Positions 9,059 through 18,067 are shown, counted from the first letter of the stretch. The stretch: 64,000 nucleotides of DNA from an uncultured Microbacteriaceae bacterium (GCA_947487835.1 CANKXX010000001.1:124001-188000); one strand, 5' to 3'. A program made the numbers and translations. The notes: a model not told the origin generated them from the sequence alone.

Positions 9059-10189
9059 GTGACGCAATTCGGTCTCCTCAGCACGTACCCGCCCACCCGA
9101 TGCGGGCTCGCCACCTTCACCCAGTCCCTGGCCTCCGCGCTGGTGCGACCGGGTGACCCGGCCGCGACCATCGTCCGTGTGCTGGACGAGCCCGAGCAGC
9201 GCCCGGTCGCCGTCCTCGGCGCCCCCGCGTTCGTGGCCGCGGAGCTCGTGGGTGGGGTGCCGGCCGACCGTGTCGCCGCGGGCCGCGTGCTGAACGCCAG
9301 CGACGTGGTGATCGTCCAGCACGAGTACGGGATCTACGGCGGACCCGACGGTGACGAGGTGCTGGAGCTGCTGAGGAGCATCGCCTCGCCGTGCATCGTG
9401 GTGCTGCACACTGTGCTGCCCCACCCCAGCCCCTCCCAGCGGCGCGTGCTCGACGCCGTCGGCGCCCTCGCCTCCGCGGTGGTCGTCATGACCGAGAACG
9501 CGCGGGAGATCCTGTACTCGACGTACGGCATCCCGATGGGCAAGGTCTCCGTCATCCCGCACGGAGCGCCGGTGCGCGAGCCCGCCCCGACGCACGCGGC
9601 CCGCGCCCGGCGCCGGGTGCTGACCTGGGGTCTCATCTCCCCGGGCAAGGGCATCGAGTGGGGCGTCCGCGCCATGGCCGAGCTCACCGACCTCGACCTC
9701 GAGTACGTCGTCGCCGGGCAGACCCATCCCAAGGTGCTCGCTCACGCGGGCGAGAGCTACCGCGAGAGCCTCACCGCGCTCATCGGCGAGCTCGGGCTCC
9801 AGGAGACGGTGTCGCTCGACGGCCGCTACCTCGACGACGGCGAGCTCACGGAGCTGGTGAACAGCGCCGACATCGTGCTGCTGCCCTACGACTCCCGTGA
9901 CCAGGTGACCTCCGGCGTGCTCGCCGAGGCGGTCGCCGCGGGACTCCCCGTCGTGGCGACGGGCTTCCCGCACGCGGTGGAACTGCTCGCCCGTGGCGCG
10001 GGGGTCATCGCGGCGCATCAGGACCCGCACTCGATGGCCGAGGCGCTCCGCTCGATCCTGACCGGGTCCGAGGTCGCCCAGCACATGCACGAGGCGGCGC
10101 TGCGGGACACCGAGATGACGTCCTGGCCGGACGTGGCGGAGCGCTACCGGGTGCTGGCCGCGGCGCTCATCGCGGCTCAGGCCGCCTGA
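9059..10189 (+). CDS. GT4-family glycosyltransferase, second copy
   Basis: A 376-aa GT-B protein. Residues 1-20 (TQFGLLSTYPPTRCGLATFT) and the HEYGIYGG motif are characteristic of a GT4 subgroup that often accompanies GH130 genes. The C-terminal donor site reads SGVLAEAVAAGLPVVATGFPHAVELL. The GTG start at 9059 has AGGAAAGG 6-13 bases upstream. Its stop codon overlaps the next start (TGATG), indicating translational coupling. A 167-bp gap with a possible extended -10 (TGCTAGAGT near 8910) separates it from the first glycosyltransferase. Confidence 0.85.
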   Translation: MTQFGLLSTYPPTRCGLATFTQSLASALVRPGDPAATIVRVLDEPEQRPVAVLGAPAFVAAELVGGVPADRVAAGRVLNASDVVIVQHEYGIYGGPDGDEVLELLRSIASPCIVVLHTVLPHPSPSQRRVLDAVGALASAVVVMTENAREILYSTYGIPMGKVSVIPHGAPVREPAPTHAARARRRVLTWGLISPGKGIEWGVRAMAELTDLDLEYVVAGQTHPKVLAHAGESYRESLTALIGELGLQETVSLDGRYLDDGELTELVNSADIVLLPYDSRDQVTSGVLAEAVAAGLPVVATGFPHAVELLARGAGVIAAHQDPHSMAEALRSILTGSEVAQHMHEAALRDTEMTSWPDVAERYRVLAAALIAAQAA

Positions 10190-11220
10190 TGCCCCTGCCC
10201 GCCCCCACCTTCCACCACCTCTTCGCCCTCTCCGACGACACCGGTATCTTCGAGCACGCCCGGCACGACCTCCCGCGGCGCGAGCACGGCTACTGCGTCG
10301 ACGACGTCTCCCGCGGGCTCATCGTGGTCGTGCGCGAGCCGGACCCGACACCCGCCCTCCAGGCGCTGGGCGAGACGTCCCTGCGGTTCCTGGAGGCCGC
10401 GCTCGACCGGAACGGCGCATCCCGCAACCGGATGAACGACGACGGTGCCTGGACGGACGCGCCGGCCCTCGGCGACTGGTGGGGCCGGTCGCTCTGGGCA
10501 CTGGGCACCGCTGCCGCGGGGAACGGGTACCCCCTTCCCCGCAAGCGCGCCCTGCGCGCCTTCCACCTCGCCGCTACGCAGCGGTCGCCGCACCTGCGCT
10601 CGATGACGTTCGCCGCCCTCGGTGCCGGCGAGGTGCTGCTCGCGTTCCCGGACGACGAGCCGTCCCTCCTGCTCCTGCGGGACGCGGTCGACCGCATCCT
10701 GGCCGCCTCGGGCGACGCAACATGGCCGTGGCCGGAGCCGCGGCTCAGCTACGCCAACGCCGCCATCCCGGAGGCGCTGATCCTCGCCGGCGCGGTGCTC
10801 GGCGAGCCCCACGTGACGGCTCGCGGACTCAGCCTCCTGGGCTTCCTTCTCGATCTCCAGTCCGGCCCGGGACACCTCTCGGTGAGCGGAAGCGCCGGCC
10901 GCGGCCCCGACGACCACGGGCCGCAGTTCGATCAGCAGCCGATCGAGGTCGCCTCCCTCGCCGACGCCTGCGCCCGCGCGTACGCCGTGACGGGCGACGT
11001 GCGCTGGCGCGACGGGGTGCGCCTCGCCTGGGAGTGGTTCGAGGGCGCGAACGACTCCGGCACCGTGATGTACGACGCGCTGACCGGCGCGGGCTACGAC
11101 GGCCTGGAGCGCGCGGGCCGCAACACGAACCGCGGGGCGGAGTCGACCCTCGCGGTGCTGAGCACGCGCCAGCAGGCGCGCCGCCTGGACGTGCTGGATC
11201 TGGCCATGGTCGCCGGATGA
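10189..11220 (+). CDS. (alpha/alpha)-barrel carbohydrate-active protein of GT4-GH130 operon
   Basis: A 343-aa soluble protein without a signal peptide. Repeated helical segments with Trp/Gly/Ala patterns (LGDWWGRSLWALGTAA, LSYANAAIPEALILAG, QQPIEVASLADACARAYAVTG) suggest an (alpha/alpha) toroid as in glycosidases and epimerases. HGYCVDDVSRGL near the N-terminus contains conserved acids. It overlaps the upstream glycosyltransferase by one base and the downstream GH130 gene by four, so all three are coupled. I infer intracellular processing of the same mannoside-type glycan. Family assignment is uncertain. Confidence 0.65.
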   Translation: MPLPAPTFHHLFALSDDTGIFEHARHDLPRREHGYCVDDVSRGLIVVVREPDPTPALQALGETSLRFLEAALDRNGASRNRMNDDGAWTDAPALGDWWGRSLWALGTAAAGNGYPLPRKRALRAFHLAATQRSPHLRSMTFAALGAGEVLLAFPDDEPSLLLLRDAVDRILAASGDATWPWPEPRLSYANAAIPEALILAGAVLGEPHVTARGLSLLGFLLDLQSGPGHLSVSGSAGRGPDDHGPQFDQQPIEVASLADACARAYAVTGDVRWRDGVRLAWEWFEGANDSGTVMYDALTGAGYDGLERAGRNTNRGAESTLAVLSTRQQARRLDVLDLAMVAG

Positions 11221-12677
11221 TCGGGCGCGAGCACGACGCGGAGCTCCTCGCCGACCCGGGACGCGTGGTTCCCCGACTGTTCCTGCCCGGCGAGGGGGTC
11301 GCCTCGAGCCACTCGCGGGCGGCGGAGATCGTGCGCCGCGTGCTGGAGATCCCGGCGCCGGAGCTCGAGACGCTGGCCGACGACCTCGTGGAGGTCTTCT
11401 CGGCCCGCATCGACGACGCCCCGGCCCTGTTCGCCAGCCACACAGAGGCGGTCAGCTCCCGACTGGGCAGCGAGACCTCGATCACCCCGGCCCAGAGCAT
11501 CGTGCTCGGGGCGAGCTTCACGGCGGAGTACGCGGTGGAGGGTGCGGCGCTGTGCAACCCGAGCGCCGTGGAGCACCCGGATCAGAGCGGGCTCCAGGAC
11601 GGCCAGCTGCGGGTCGCCGTCGCGCTGCGTGCGATCGGCGAGGGCCACATCTCCTCGATCGGTTTCGCGGAGGCCGTCATCGGTCCCGGCGACCGATGGG
11701 AGTTCGACGAGCGGGTGACGCCGCTGACTCCGCCGACCATCAGCGAGGGGCGGTGGGACCGCAGCCACTTCGAGCGCAGCCTGGAGCACGAGCAGCACCT
11801 CAACGAGCTGTCGAGCGCGGTGCTCCGCCGGCTCCCCGACAGCTTCACCCCGTCGGACCTCGAGACCGCGCTGGCGGGCATACCCGATCAGCTCACGAGG
11901 CACCGGGACAGCAGGGCCGATCGCGACACCCTGCGAAGCACCGCCGTATCCGCGTACGTCGCCGGCTTCGCCGCAAACTCGGCGCTCAGCCAGCGCATCC
12001 TCCTCCCCGTCGCCGACGAGGAGGACCACGGCATGGAGGACGCCCGCTTCGTCCGCTCGACGGCCGCGGACGGTTCCGTCGAGTACCGCGCGACGTACAC
12101 CGCGTACGACGGACAGGCGATCGCCCCGCGCCTGATCACGTCGCCGGACCTCGCCAGCTTCTCGATCCATCGCCTCTCCGGATCGGCCGCCCGCAACAAG
12201 GGCATGGCCCTGTTCCCGCGGCTGATCGGCGGGGAGCACCTCGCCCTCAGCCGGACCGACGGCCAGAACATCTCCCTGGCCCGCTCCTCCGACGGGTTCG
12301 ACTGGTCGGACCTCGGCATCGTCCATCGGCCCGTCGAGCCCTGGGAGATGATCCAGACCGGCAACTGCGGGTCGCCGATCGAGACGGAGCGCGGCTGGCT
12401 CGCGCTCATCCACGGCGTCGGCCCGATGCGCACCTACTCCCTGGGCGCGCTGCTGCTCGACCTCGACGACCCGCGGACGGTGCTCGCCCGCTCCGCGACG
12501 CCGTTCCTCGCGCCCACCGGGGAGCGCCGCAACGGCTACGTGCCGAACGTGGTCTACTCCTGCGGCGGCATCGTGCACGACGGCACGCTGTGGGTGCCGT
12601 TCGGCGTCGGGGACCACCGCATCCGCGTCCTCTCCCTCGGCGTGAATGAGGTGCTGGACTCGCTCGTCCCCTGCTGA
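11217..12677 (+). CDS. GH130-family glycoside phosphorylase/hydrolase
   Basis: A 486-aa protein. The C-terminal 300 residues form a five-bladed propeller typical of GH130: MEDARFV (catalytic Asp region), NKGMALFPRLIGGEHLAL, WEMIQTGNCGSPIETERGWLALIHGVG and YVPNVVYSCGGIVHDGTLWVPFGVGD. GH130 enzymes are mostly beta-mannoside phosphorylases; some hydrolyse beta-1,2-mannosides. The N-terminal 150 residues are an extra helical domain beyond the usual 300-400 aa. The start overlaps the previous stop (ATGA). With two GT4 genes upstream, the operon may both build and recycle a mannose-containing oligosaccharide. That is inference. Confidence 0.8.
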   Translation: MIGREHDAELLADPGRVVPRLFLPGEGVASSHSRAAEIVRRVLEIPAPELETLADDLVEVFSARIDDAPALFASHTEAVSSRLGSETSITPAQSIVLGASFTAEYAVEGAALCNPSAVEHPDQSGLQDGQLRVAVALRAIGEGHISSIGFAEAVIGPGDRWEFDERVTPLTPPTISEGRWDRSHFERSLEHEQHLNELSSAVLRRLPDSFTPSDLETALAGIPDQLTRHRDSRADRDTLRSTAVSAYVAGFAANSALSQRILLPVADEEDHGMEDARFVRSTAADGSVEYRATYTAYDGQAIAPRLITSPDLASFSIHRLSGSAARNKGMALFPRLIGGEHLALSRTDGQNISLARSSDGFDWSDLGIVHRPVEPWEMIQTGNCGSPIETERGWLALIHGVGPMRTYSLGALLLDLDDPRTVLARSATPFLAPTGERRNGYVPNVVYSCGGIVHDGTLWVPFGVGDHRIRVLSLGVNEVLDSLVPC

Positions 12678-12760
12678 CCGCGCGCGACGCCGACGCTGGT
12701 CAGCGCAGGAAGGTGATCGGCAGAGCCTTCGGGTCTCCGCGCTCCTCGGCGTCCGGGTCT

Positions 12761-13117
12761 TCAGGCCTCCGGGGCGCGGGACTGGAGGATCTGCCGCCAG
12801 TCGCTCGGCACGCGCTCCGCGGGCCCGGGAGCGGTCTGGTCGGCGGGGTGGCTGTGCGGTTCCGCCAGGGCCGGCCCCGCGAGGAAGCGCGAAGCGCGGT
12901 AGTCCCAGAACCAGTCCTCCCCCGGCTCGAAGCTCTGGATGACCGGATGCCCGGTCTCGCGGGCGTGCGCCGAGGCGTGCCGGTTCAGGGAGTCGTCGCA
13001 GCACCCGATGTGCCCGCAGCCGGCGCATCGCCGGAGGTGCACCCACCAGCTGCCGGTCTCGTCGCACTCGACGCAGCCGGTGCCGCTGGGGGGAACGGTC
13101 GTATCGATCGCCGTCAT
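12761..13117 (-). CDS. UBP-type zinc finger protein
   Basis: A 118-aa protein with the zf-UBP pattern: CVECDETGSWWVHLRRCAGCGHIGCCDDS, then RHASAHARETGHPV, followed by the FEPGEDWFWDY motif that is constant in bacterial members. Such proteins bind zinc; their bacterial role is unknown. The ATG at 13117 has AAGGAG 8-13 bases upstream. Downstream of its stop another frame keeps coding-like composition to 12700 (ending LPITFLR), so the C-terminus may have been altered by a frameshift. Confidence 0.8.
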   Translation of the reverse strand: MTAIDTTVPPSGTGCVECDETGSWWVHLRRCAGCGHIGCCDDSLNRHASAHARETGHPVIQSFEPGEDWFWDYRASRFLAGPALAEPHSHPADQTAPGPAERVPSDWRQILQSRAPEA

Positions 13118-13140
13118 GTCTCGCTTCTCCTTGTCGGGGT

Positions 13141-13340
13141 TCAGGTCGTTGCCGCGAGCGTGGCCCGCGGGGTGCGGCGCAGGTCGACGAGCGTCGGGAT
13201 GACCGTGGTGCACAGCATCAGTATCAGTGACGCCGCCGCCACGGCGAGCGCCTCGCCGAGCTCGACGGCCGGCAGGGCGCCCGGGGCCGCCGCCTGGATC
13301 GCCACGGCGGCCCCGGACGCGGTGATGGCCGAACCAGGAG
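13141..13340 (-). pseudogene. Possible remnant of an FtsX/MacB-type permease C-terminus
   Basis: A minus-strand frame ending at 13141 codes for about 65 residues with G/C-ending codons: an Ala-rich stretch, one strong transmembrane segment (VAAASLILMLCTTVIPTL) and a basic tail (VDLRRTPRATLAATT). This resembles the last helix of FtsX-type ABC permeases. Upstream the frame dissolves into low-complexity, non-coding-like sequence with no start codon and ribosome binding site. I read it as a decayed fragment. A short GTG-started membrane peptide of about 54 aa is the alternative. Confidence 0.35.
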
Positions 13341-13597
13341 CGCGACGAGGAGGGCGCGCGCCCCCGTTCGTCGCCGTTGCCGGAGAGAATGACCGCCGTT
13401 CTGGGGGTAGCGCGGGCGCCGACCTCGGGACCGGGACGCGCGCCCGCGGCGTCGAATTTCGCCCCGTTCTGGGGATGCCGCCGGTTCGCGAACGACCGAT
13501 ACGCTGACGCGGTCGGCGTGCGCAGGGGGCACGGACGTCGACAGCGGCAGTGCCGCGTGACAGTCGGGTCCCACCGCGACCGATCGACGGGACCGCC
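13341..13597 (+). promoter_or_regulatory. Upstream region of the Pro-rich surface protein
   Basis: A 257-bp non-coding stretch. It holds two copies of GTTCTGGGG (near 13392 and 13461), the palindrome TTCGCGAA (near 13484) and a TACGCT -10-like element near 13500. No ORF with coding composition is visible. Confidence 0.35.
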
Positions 13598-14410
13598 ATG
13601 CTCCTCCTTGCGCGCAGCACGACACGAGCCGCGGCCGCCGCCTCGGTGATCGCCGCCTCGCTGTTCCTCGCCGGACCGGTGCTGGCCACCGAGTGCCCGG
13701 CGGGCGGAACGGGAACCGTCGCTGACGGCGGAGTCTCCTGCGCTCCCGTGTCCGGCGGCCCGGCCGTCGGCGAACCCGGCCCGGACGTGCCCACTCCGGG
13801 CACCCCGGTGCCGTCCGAGCCGGAGCCGGAGACCACGCCCGCTCCCGTCCCCGCGCCCGCCCCGACCCCCGATGAGGGTTCCGATGCGGACCCGGCCGCC
13901 CCGGTGGTTCCGGTGCTCCCGGTGCCGACGCCGTCGGCGACCCCGCCGGCCGCCGCCTCGCCCGCGAGCACGGTTGCCCCGTCTGCCACCGCCGACCCGT
14001 CCATCGAGCCGTCACCCCCTGCGGTGTCCGGCACGAGCGGCACGATCACGATCGGCGCGCCTGACGACGCCGGCGCCGCATCCGACGCCGGTGCCCGGCA
14101 TGTCCCGCGGACCGCTGCTCCGGCCGGCGCGCCGGGCAGAGACGGTGAGTTCACCCTGACCGAGGCCGATCCCGTTGCCGCGCCGGAGGACGAGGGTGCG
14201 GCACGGGACTCCGGAACCGCAGCGGCGGAGCAAGCGGCGGCCGTGCCCCTGGCCCTCGAGGCGTCGATGGGTCCCGGCGGCGTGCTTTCGGTGATCTCCG
14301 CGTCGCTGGCCGCGGCCGCAGCAGCCGTCGGGGCCGCCCTCGCCGTGCTCTACCGACGCCAGCGGAAGAGCGAGGCGCTGCAGAACGAGCAGTACTCCGG
14401 AACGGCCTGA
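13598..14410 (+). CDS. Pro/Ala-rich secreted protein with C-terminal TM anchor
   Basis: A 270-aa protein. Residues 1-30 are a signal peptide (basic start, hydrophobic AAAAASVIAASLFLAG core, cleavage near VLA-TEC). Two Cys residues follow in a short mature head (ECPAGGTGTVADGGVSC). The middle 150 residues are a low-complexity Pro/Ala/Thr/Ser spacer of wall-spanning type. A transmembrane helix near residues 228-250 and a basic tail (YRRQRKSEALQNEQ) end the protein. I infer a membrane-anchored surface protein of unknown role. An alternative start at 13550 would precede the signal peptide. Confidence 0.7.
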   Translation: MLLLARSTTRAAAAASVIAASLFLAGPVLATECPAGGTGTVADGGVSCAPVSGGPAVGEPGPDVPTPGTPVPSEPEPETTPAPVPAPAPTPDEGSDADPAAPVVPVLPVPTPSATPPAAASPASTVAPSATADPSIEPSPPAVSGTSGTITIGAPDDAGAASDAGARHVPRTAAPAGAPGRDGEFTLTEADPVAAPEDEGAARDSGTAAAEQAAAVPLALEASMGPGGVLSVISASLAAAAAAVGAALAVLYRRQRKSEALQNEQYSGTA

Positions 14411-14414
14411 CGCG

Positions 14415-14443
14415 GTGCCGCCGGTCCTGCCGATCGGCGGCAC
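14415..14443. terminator. Bidirectional hairpin terminator
   Basis: GTGCCGCCG and CGGCGGCAC form a perfect 9-bp stem with an 11-base loop between convergent genes that end at 14410 and 14452. Confidence 0.7.
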
Positions 14444-14451
14444 TGCACCGG

Positions 14452-15486
14452 TCAGGGACGGATCAGCACCTTCAGGGCCTCGCGGTCGTCCATCAGGCGG
14501 TACGCCTCGGCGATATCGGCGAGCGGCAGCTCGCGGTCGAACACGCGGCCCGGATCGATGGTGCCGTCGAGGACCTGCGGCATCACGGTCTCGAGGTACG
14601 CCCGCACGGTGGCCGGTCCTCCCGTGAGGGTGGCGTTCTTGCCGAAGAGCGAGGCGAACCCGATCGGCGCATCCTCGTACTGCGGCACGCCCACCCGGCT
14701 GATGACGCCGCCGGGCCGGACGACGCCGTAGGCCTGCTCGTAGGCGGGCATGTGTCCGACGGCCTCGAGCACCACGTGCGAGCCCTCGCCGCCCGTGATC
14801 TCCAGGACCTTCGCGATGCCCTCCTCGCCACGCTCGGCGACGACGTGGGTGGCGCCGAACTCGCGGCCGAGGTCGGTGCGGTCGGTGTGGCGACCCATCA
14901 GGATGATGGTCTCGGCGCCGAGCTGGGCCGACGCGAGCACGGCGGACAGGCCCACGGCCCCGTCCCCGATGACCGTGACGGTCGTGCCGGGGCCCACCCG
15001 GCCCTGGACAGCCGCGTGGTACCCGGTGAGGTAGACGTCCGAGAGGGTGAGCAGCGACGGCATGAGGGACTCGTCGGTGCCCTCGGGGATCACCACGGCG
15101 GTGCCGTCCGCATGGGGCACCCGGAGCTTCTCCGCCTGCGTCGCGGACGGGGCGGCGTCGAAGAAGCCGCCGTGCACGCACGACGTGGTGATCCCGTCCC
15201 GGCAGAAGGGGCAGGTGCCGTCCGACCAGGCGAAGGGGACGATGACCGTGTCGCCGACGGAGAGCGTGCTCACGGCGTCACCGATCTGCTCGACGACGCC
15301 GATGGCCTCGTGGCCCATCCGGCGTCCTTCGGGCGTGTCGCCGAGATCGTGGTACGGGTGCAGGTCCGAGCCGCAGACGCAGGCGTAGGTGACGCGGAGG
15401 ATCGCGTCCGTCGGCTCCTGGAGCTCGGGCTCCGGCACCTCGACGACGCGGACGTCGCCGGAGCTGTACATCAGAGTGGCCTTCAT
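14452..15486 (-). CDS. Zinc-dependent alcohol dehydrogenase family protein (MDR)
   Basis: A 344-aa medium-chain dehydrogenase. Catalytic zinc ligands lie in YACVCGSDLHPY (Cys near 38) and GHEAIGVV (His-Glu near 60). A structural-zinc lobe is present but atypical (CPFCRDGITTSC, with only three of four cysteines). A Rossmann motif VIGDGAVGLSAVLASAQLGA starts near residue 166. It probably oxidises or reduces an alcohol/aldehyde with NAD(P). AAGGAAG supports the ATG at 15486. The divergent MmyB-type regulator gene at 15753 is a candidate controller. Confidence 0.85.
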   Translation of the reverse strand: MKATLMYSSGDVRVVEVPEPELQEPTDAILRVTYACVCGSDLHPYHDLGDTPEGRRMGHEAIGVVEQIGDAVSTLSVGDTVIVPFAWSDGTCPFCRDGITTSCVHGGFFDAAPSATQAEKLRVPHADGTAVVIPEGTDESLMPSLLTLSDVYLTGYHAAVQGRVGPGTTVTVIGDGAVGLSAVLASAQLGAETIILMGRHTDRTDLGREFGATHVVAERGEEGIAKVLEITGGEGSHVVLEAVGHMPAYEQAYGVVRPGGVISRVGVPQYEDAPIGFASLFGKNATLTGGPATVRAYLETVMPQVLDGTIDPGRVFDRELPLADIAEAYRLMDDREALKVLIRP

Positions 15487-15627
15487 GGGCTTCCTTTCGT
15501 GGGGGGTGGCGCTTCCGGGCCGAAGCCCGGTGCCGCGGACGTCGCGGCGGTAGGCGTGGGCCCTCGGTGTCTCTGTCGGGCCCCCGAGCACGCGGGCGAT
15601 GCGCTCTTCCGCCGGTGTCGTGGCACG

Positions 15628-15639
15628 CATCCGCGGATG
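15628..15639. promoter_or_regulatory. Palindrome between alcohol dehydrogenase and regulator genes
   Basis: CATCCGCGGATG is a perfect 12-bp palindrome in the 266-bp divergent intergenic region. It may be an operator of the adjacent helix-turn-helix regulator. The rest of this region shows no coding sequence. Confidence 0.3.
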
Positions 15640-15752
15640 GGGACGCCGCCTGCACCCATGCAACGCGACCCCGCGCGGGCGAGCGAGGCCCTGCCCAAAC
15701 GGGTTCTGACAGACCCTCTCACCGTCGCGGTGCGGCCCCGTATCGTGCCGGT

Positions 15753-16640
15753 ATGGATCCCCAAGCCGACGTACGCGAGTTCCTGGCATCGCGCCGCGCA
15801 CGCATCACCCCCGAGCAGGCGGGGCTCGGCAGCGGCGGCGGCCGGCGTCGCGTGCCCGGCCTGCGGCGTGACGAGGTCGCCCGTCTGGCGGGCGTCAGCG
15901 TGGACTACTACACGCGGCTCGAGCGCGGCAACCTCAGCGGCGTCTCCGACAGCGTCCTCGACGCGATCGCGCGCGCCCTCGAGCTGACCCGCGCCGAGCA
16001 CGACCACCTGTTCGACCTCGCGCGCGCCTTCGTCCCTCCGCGGCGGTCCGCGCCGAAGAAGCAGTCGTCCGCGTCGGCGGCCGCCTCGCTGCAGTACCTC
16101 CTCGACGCCATCACCGGGGCGCCCGCGTTCATCACGAACACCCGGATGGACATCGTCGCAGCGAACCCGCTCGGCTTCGCGCTCTACTCCGACATGTACC
16201 GCGGGACGGTGCGGCCCGGGAACCACTCGAAGTTCATCTTCCTCGACCCCCGTGCTCAGGACTTCTATCCGGACTGGGAGCGGGCGGCGAGCGTGAACGT
16301 CGCGATCCTCCGCCGCGACGCGGGCCGCAACCCGCACGACAGGGGGCTCACCGAGCTCGTGGGCGAGCTCTCCGTGCGCAGCGAGGAGTTCCGCACCCGG
16401 TGGGCCGCCCACGACGTGCGTCGCCACTACTCCGGGGCCAAGTCGTTCCAGCACCCCCACGTGGGCCTCCTCGAGCTCACCTACTTCGTCATGGAGCTCG
16501 AGGACACCCCCGGCCACTCGATGACCGTGTACCCCGCAGCCCCCGGCAGCTCCTCCGAGGAGGGCCTGAAGCTTCTCGCGTCCTGGGCGGCGACCGAGCG
16601 CATCACGGAGCGCGCGACCGCGACACCCGCGCCCGCCTGA
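15753..16640 (+). CDS. XRE-family regulator with MmyB-type ligand domain
   Basis: A 295-aa transcription factor. The N-terminal HTH contains RRRVPGLRRDEVARLAGVSVDYYTRLERGNL and the SVLDAIARALEL helix. From about residue 110 a MmyB-like PAS-type domain follows (DAITGAPAFITNTRMDIVAANPLGFALY, NHSKFIFLDP, THDVRRH-like AAHDVRRHYSG, ELTYFVMEL). Such regulators commonly control divergent dehydrogenase genes. TATCGT six bases before the ATG and no Shine-Dalgarno sequence indicate a leaderless mRNA. Confidence 0.85.
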   Translation: MDPQADVREFLASRRARITPEQAGLGSGGGRRRVPGLRRDEVARLAGVSVDYYTRLERGNLSGVSDSVLDAIARALELTRAEHDHLFDLARAFVPPRRSAPKKQSSASAAASLQYLLDAITGAPAFITNTRMDIVAANPLGFALYSDMYRGTVRPGNHSKFIFLDPRAQDFYPDWERAASVNVAILRRDAGRNPHDRGLTELVGELSVRSEEFRTRWAAHDVRRHYSGAKSFQHPHVGLLELTYFVMELEDTPGHSMTVYPAAPGSSSEEGLKLLASWAATERITERATATPAPA

Positions 16641-16804
16641 GCCGACCGCGCCAACAGGTTTTCCGCGCCGCTCCCCGCGCCGCGCGGGTAGTTCGACCCG
16701 GCGCGCGCCTCTCGTCCCGCACCCCCCCTCCCTCACCCGGGCGACGTCTTGTCGCGCCGGCGATCACCCGCGCGCGCCGGTCCACGGTGCGCCGGAAGGA
16801 CACG

Positions 16805-18049
16805 ATGACCAGCACCCCCACCCGACCGACCCCCGCCGCCACCGCGGGGACCGAGCCGACCCGCCTCCCCGTCCTCTCCCTCGTGCTCCTCGCGGCGATC
16901 GGCTTCGTCCTCGTCGCGATGGAGACCATGCCCGCCGGGCTGCTCCTGGTCATCGCGGACGGGCTGGGCACGAGTGAGGGCACGGTCGGCCTGCTCATCA
17001 GCGCCTACGCCCTCGGCACCGTGATCGTCACGATCCCGGCGATCACGCTCACCCGGGGCATGAGGCGCAAGCCGTTGCTGTTGATCGCCGTCGTGGGGCT
17101 CCTCGCCGCCAACACCGTGACGGCGCTGTCCTCCGACGTCGCGCTCTCCCTGGCGTCCCGGTTCGTGGCCGGGGCGTTCTCGGGCATCATCTGGGGGATG
17201 CTCGCGGCGTACGGGCGCCGGATCAGTCCGCCCTGCCGTGCCGGGCTGTCCCTCGCGGTCGTGTCGACCGGGGCGCCCCTCGGCTTCGCCTTCGGCACGC
17301 CCCTCGGCTCCTGGCTGGGCACGACCTTCGACTGGCGATGGTCCTTCGGCGGCCTCACTCTGCTCGGCATCCTGGTGCTCGTGCTCATCGCGCTGGTCGT
17401 CCCCGATGCGCCGGGGCAGCCCGCGTCGTCCCGCCTGCCGCTCGCCCGGGTGATCCGCATCCCCGGCGTCGCCGTCATCCTGGCCGTCATCCTGCTGTGG
17501 ATGCTCGGGCACAACACGATCTACACCTACATCGAGCCCTACCTCCGTGACACGACGACCGGCCTCTCGGTCGACCTCACCCTCCTCGTCTACGGCGTCG
17601 CGTCGGTCGTCGGGGTGGTTCTCACCGGCGCCCTCCTCGACCGCCACCCGCGGCCGCTCCTGCACGGGAGTGTCACCCTGTTCGTGCTCGCCGGAGTCGT
17701 GCTCCTGGTCGCCCATGACTCGGCGCCCGCCGTCGTCGTCGCCTCCGTGCTCTGGGGCGTCACCTTCGGCGGCGCGTCCGCTCAGCTGCAGGCCGCCCTG
17801 ACGACCGCCGGCGGACGCAACGCGGACGTCGCCAACTCGTTCCTGCCCGTGGCCTTCAACCTCGCGATCTTCGCGGCGGGCATCCTCGGCGCCCTGCTGT
17901 TGACGACCCTCACCGGCCTGGTGCTGCCGGTCGTGATGATCACGTTCGGACTGCTGGCTCTTGCGCTGACGGTCTACGGCCGGGGCGCGGCCTTCCCGGC
18001 GGGTCTCCTCGGCGGCTCGCCCTCCGTTGAGAGGGCGGCGTCGGAGTGA
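16805..18049 (+). CDS. MFS transporter (DHA1, AraJ/NepI-like)
   Basis: A 414-aa protein with 12 predicted helices. Early motif METMPAGLLLVIADGL and TRGMRRKPLLL resemble sugar/nucleoside efflux members of the DHA1 group. GGAAGGA lies 3-9 bases before the ATG. It sits 164 bp downstream of the MmyB-type regulator in the same orientation and may be part of its regulon. Substrate unknown. Confidence 0.8.
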   Translation: MTSTPTRPTPAATAGTEPTRLPVLSLVLLAAIGFVLVAMETMPAGLLLVIADGLGTSEGTVGLLISAYALGTVIVTIPAITLTRGMRRKPLLLIAVVGLLAANTVTALSSDVALSLASRFVAGAFSGIIWGMLAAYGRRISPPCRAGLSLAVVSTGAPLGFAFGTPLGSWLGTTFDWRWSFGGLTLLGILVLVLIALVVPDAPGQPASSRLPLARVIRIPGVAVILAVILLWMLGHNTIYTYIEPYLRDTTTGLSVDLTLLVYGVASVVGVVLTGALLDRHPRPLLHGSVTLFVLAGVVLLVAHDSAPAVVVASVLWGVTFGGASAQLQAALTTAGGRNADVANSFLPVAFNLAIFAAGILGALLLTTLTGLVLPVVMITFGLLALALTVYGRGAAFPAGLLGGSPSVERAASE

Positions 18050-18067
18050 CGAGCGACGGCCCGCGCG

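Noticed and set aside
11094-13067. Long minus-strand open frame opposite the GH130 gene
   Set aside because: High G+C favours long antisense frames. Translation is Arg/Ala/Gly-rich low complexity without family motifs, while the plus strand has clear GH130 motifs.
13390-13470. Two GTTCTGGGG copies as a regulatory repeat
   Set aside because: Only nine bases match and G-rich words are common here. Noted in the upstream region entry but not claimed as a site.
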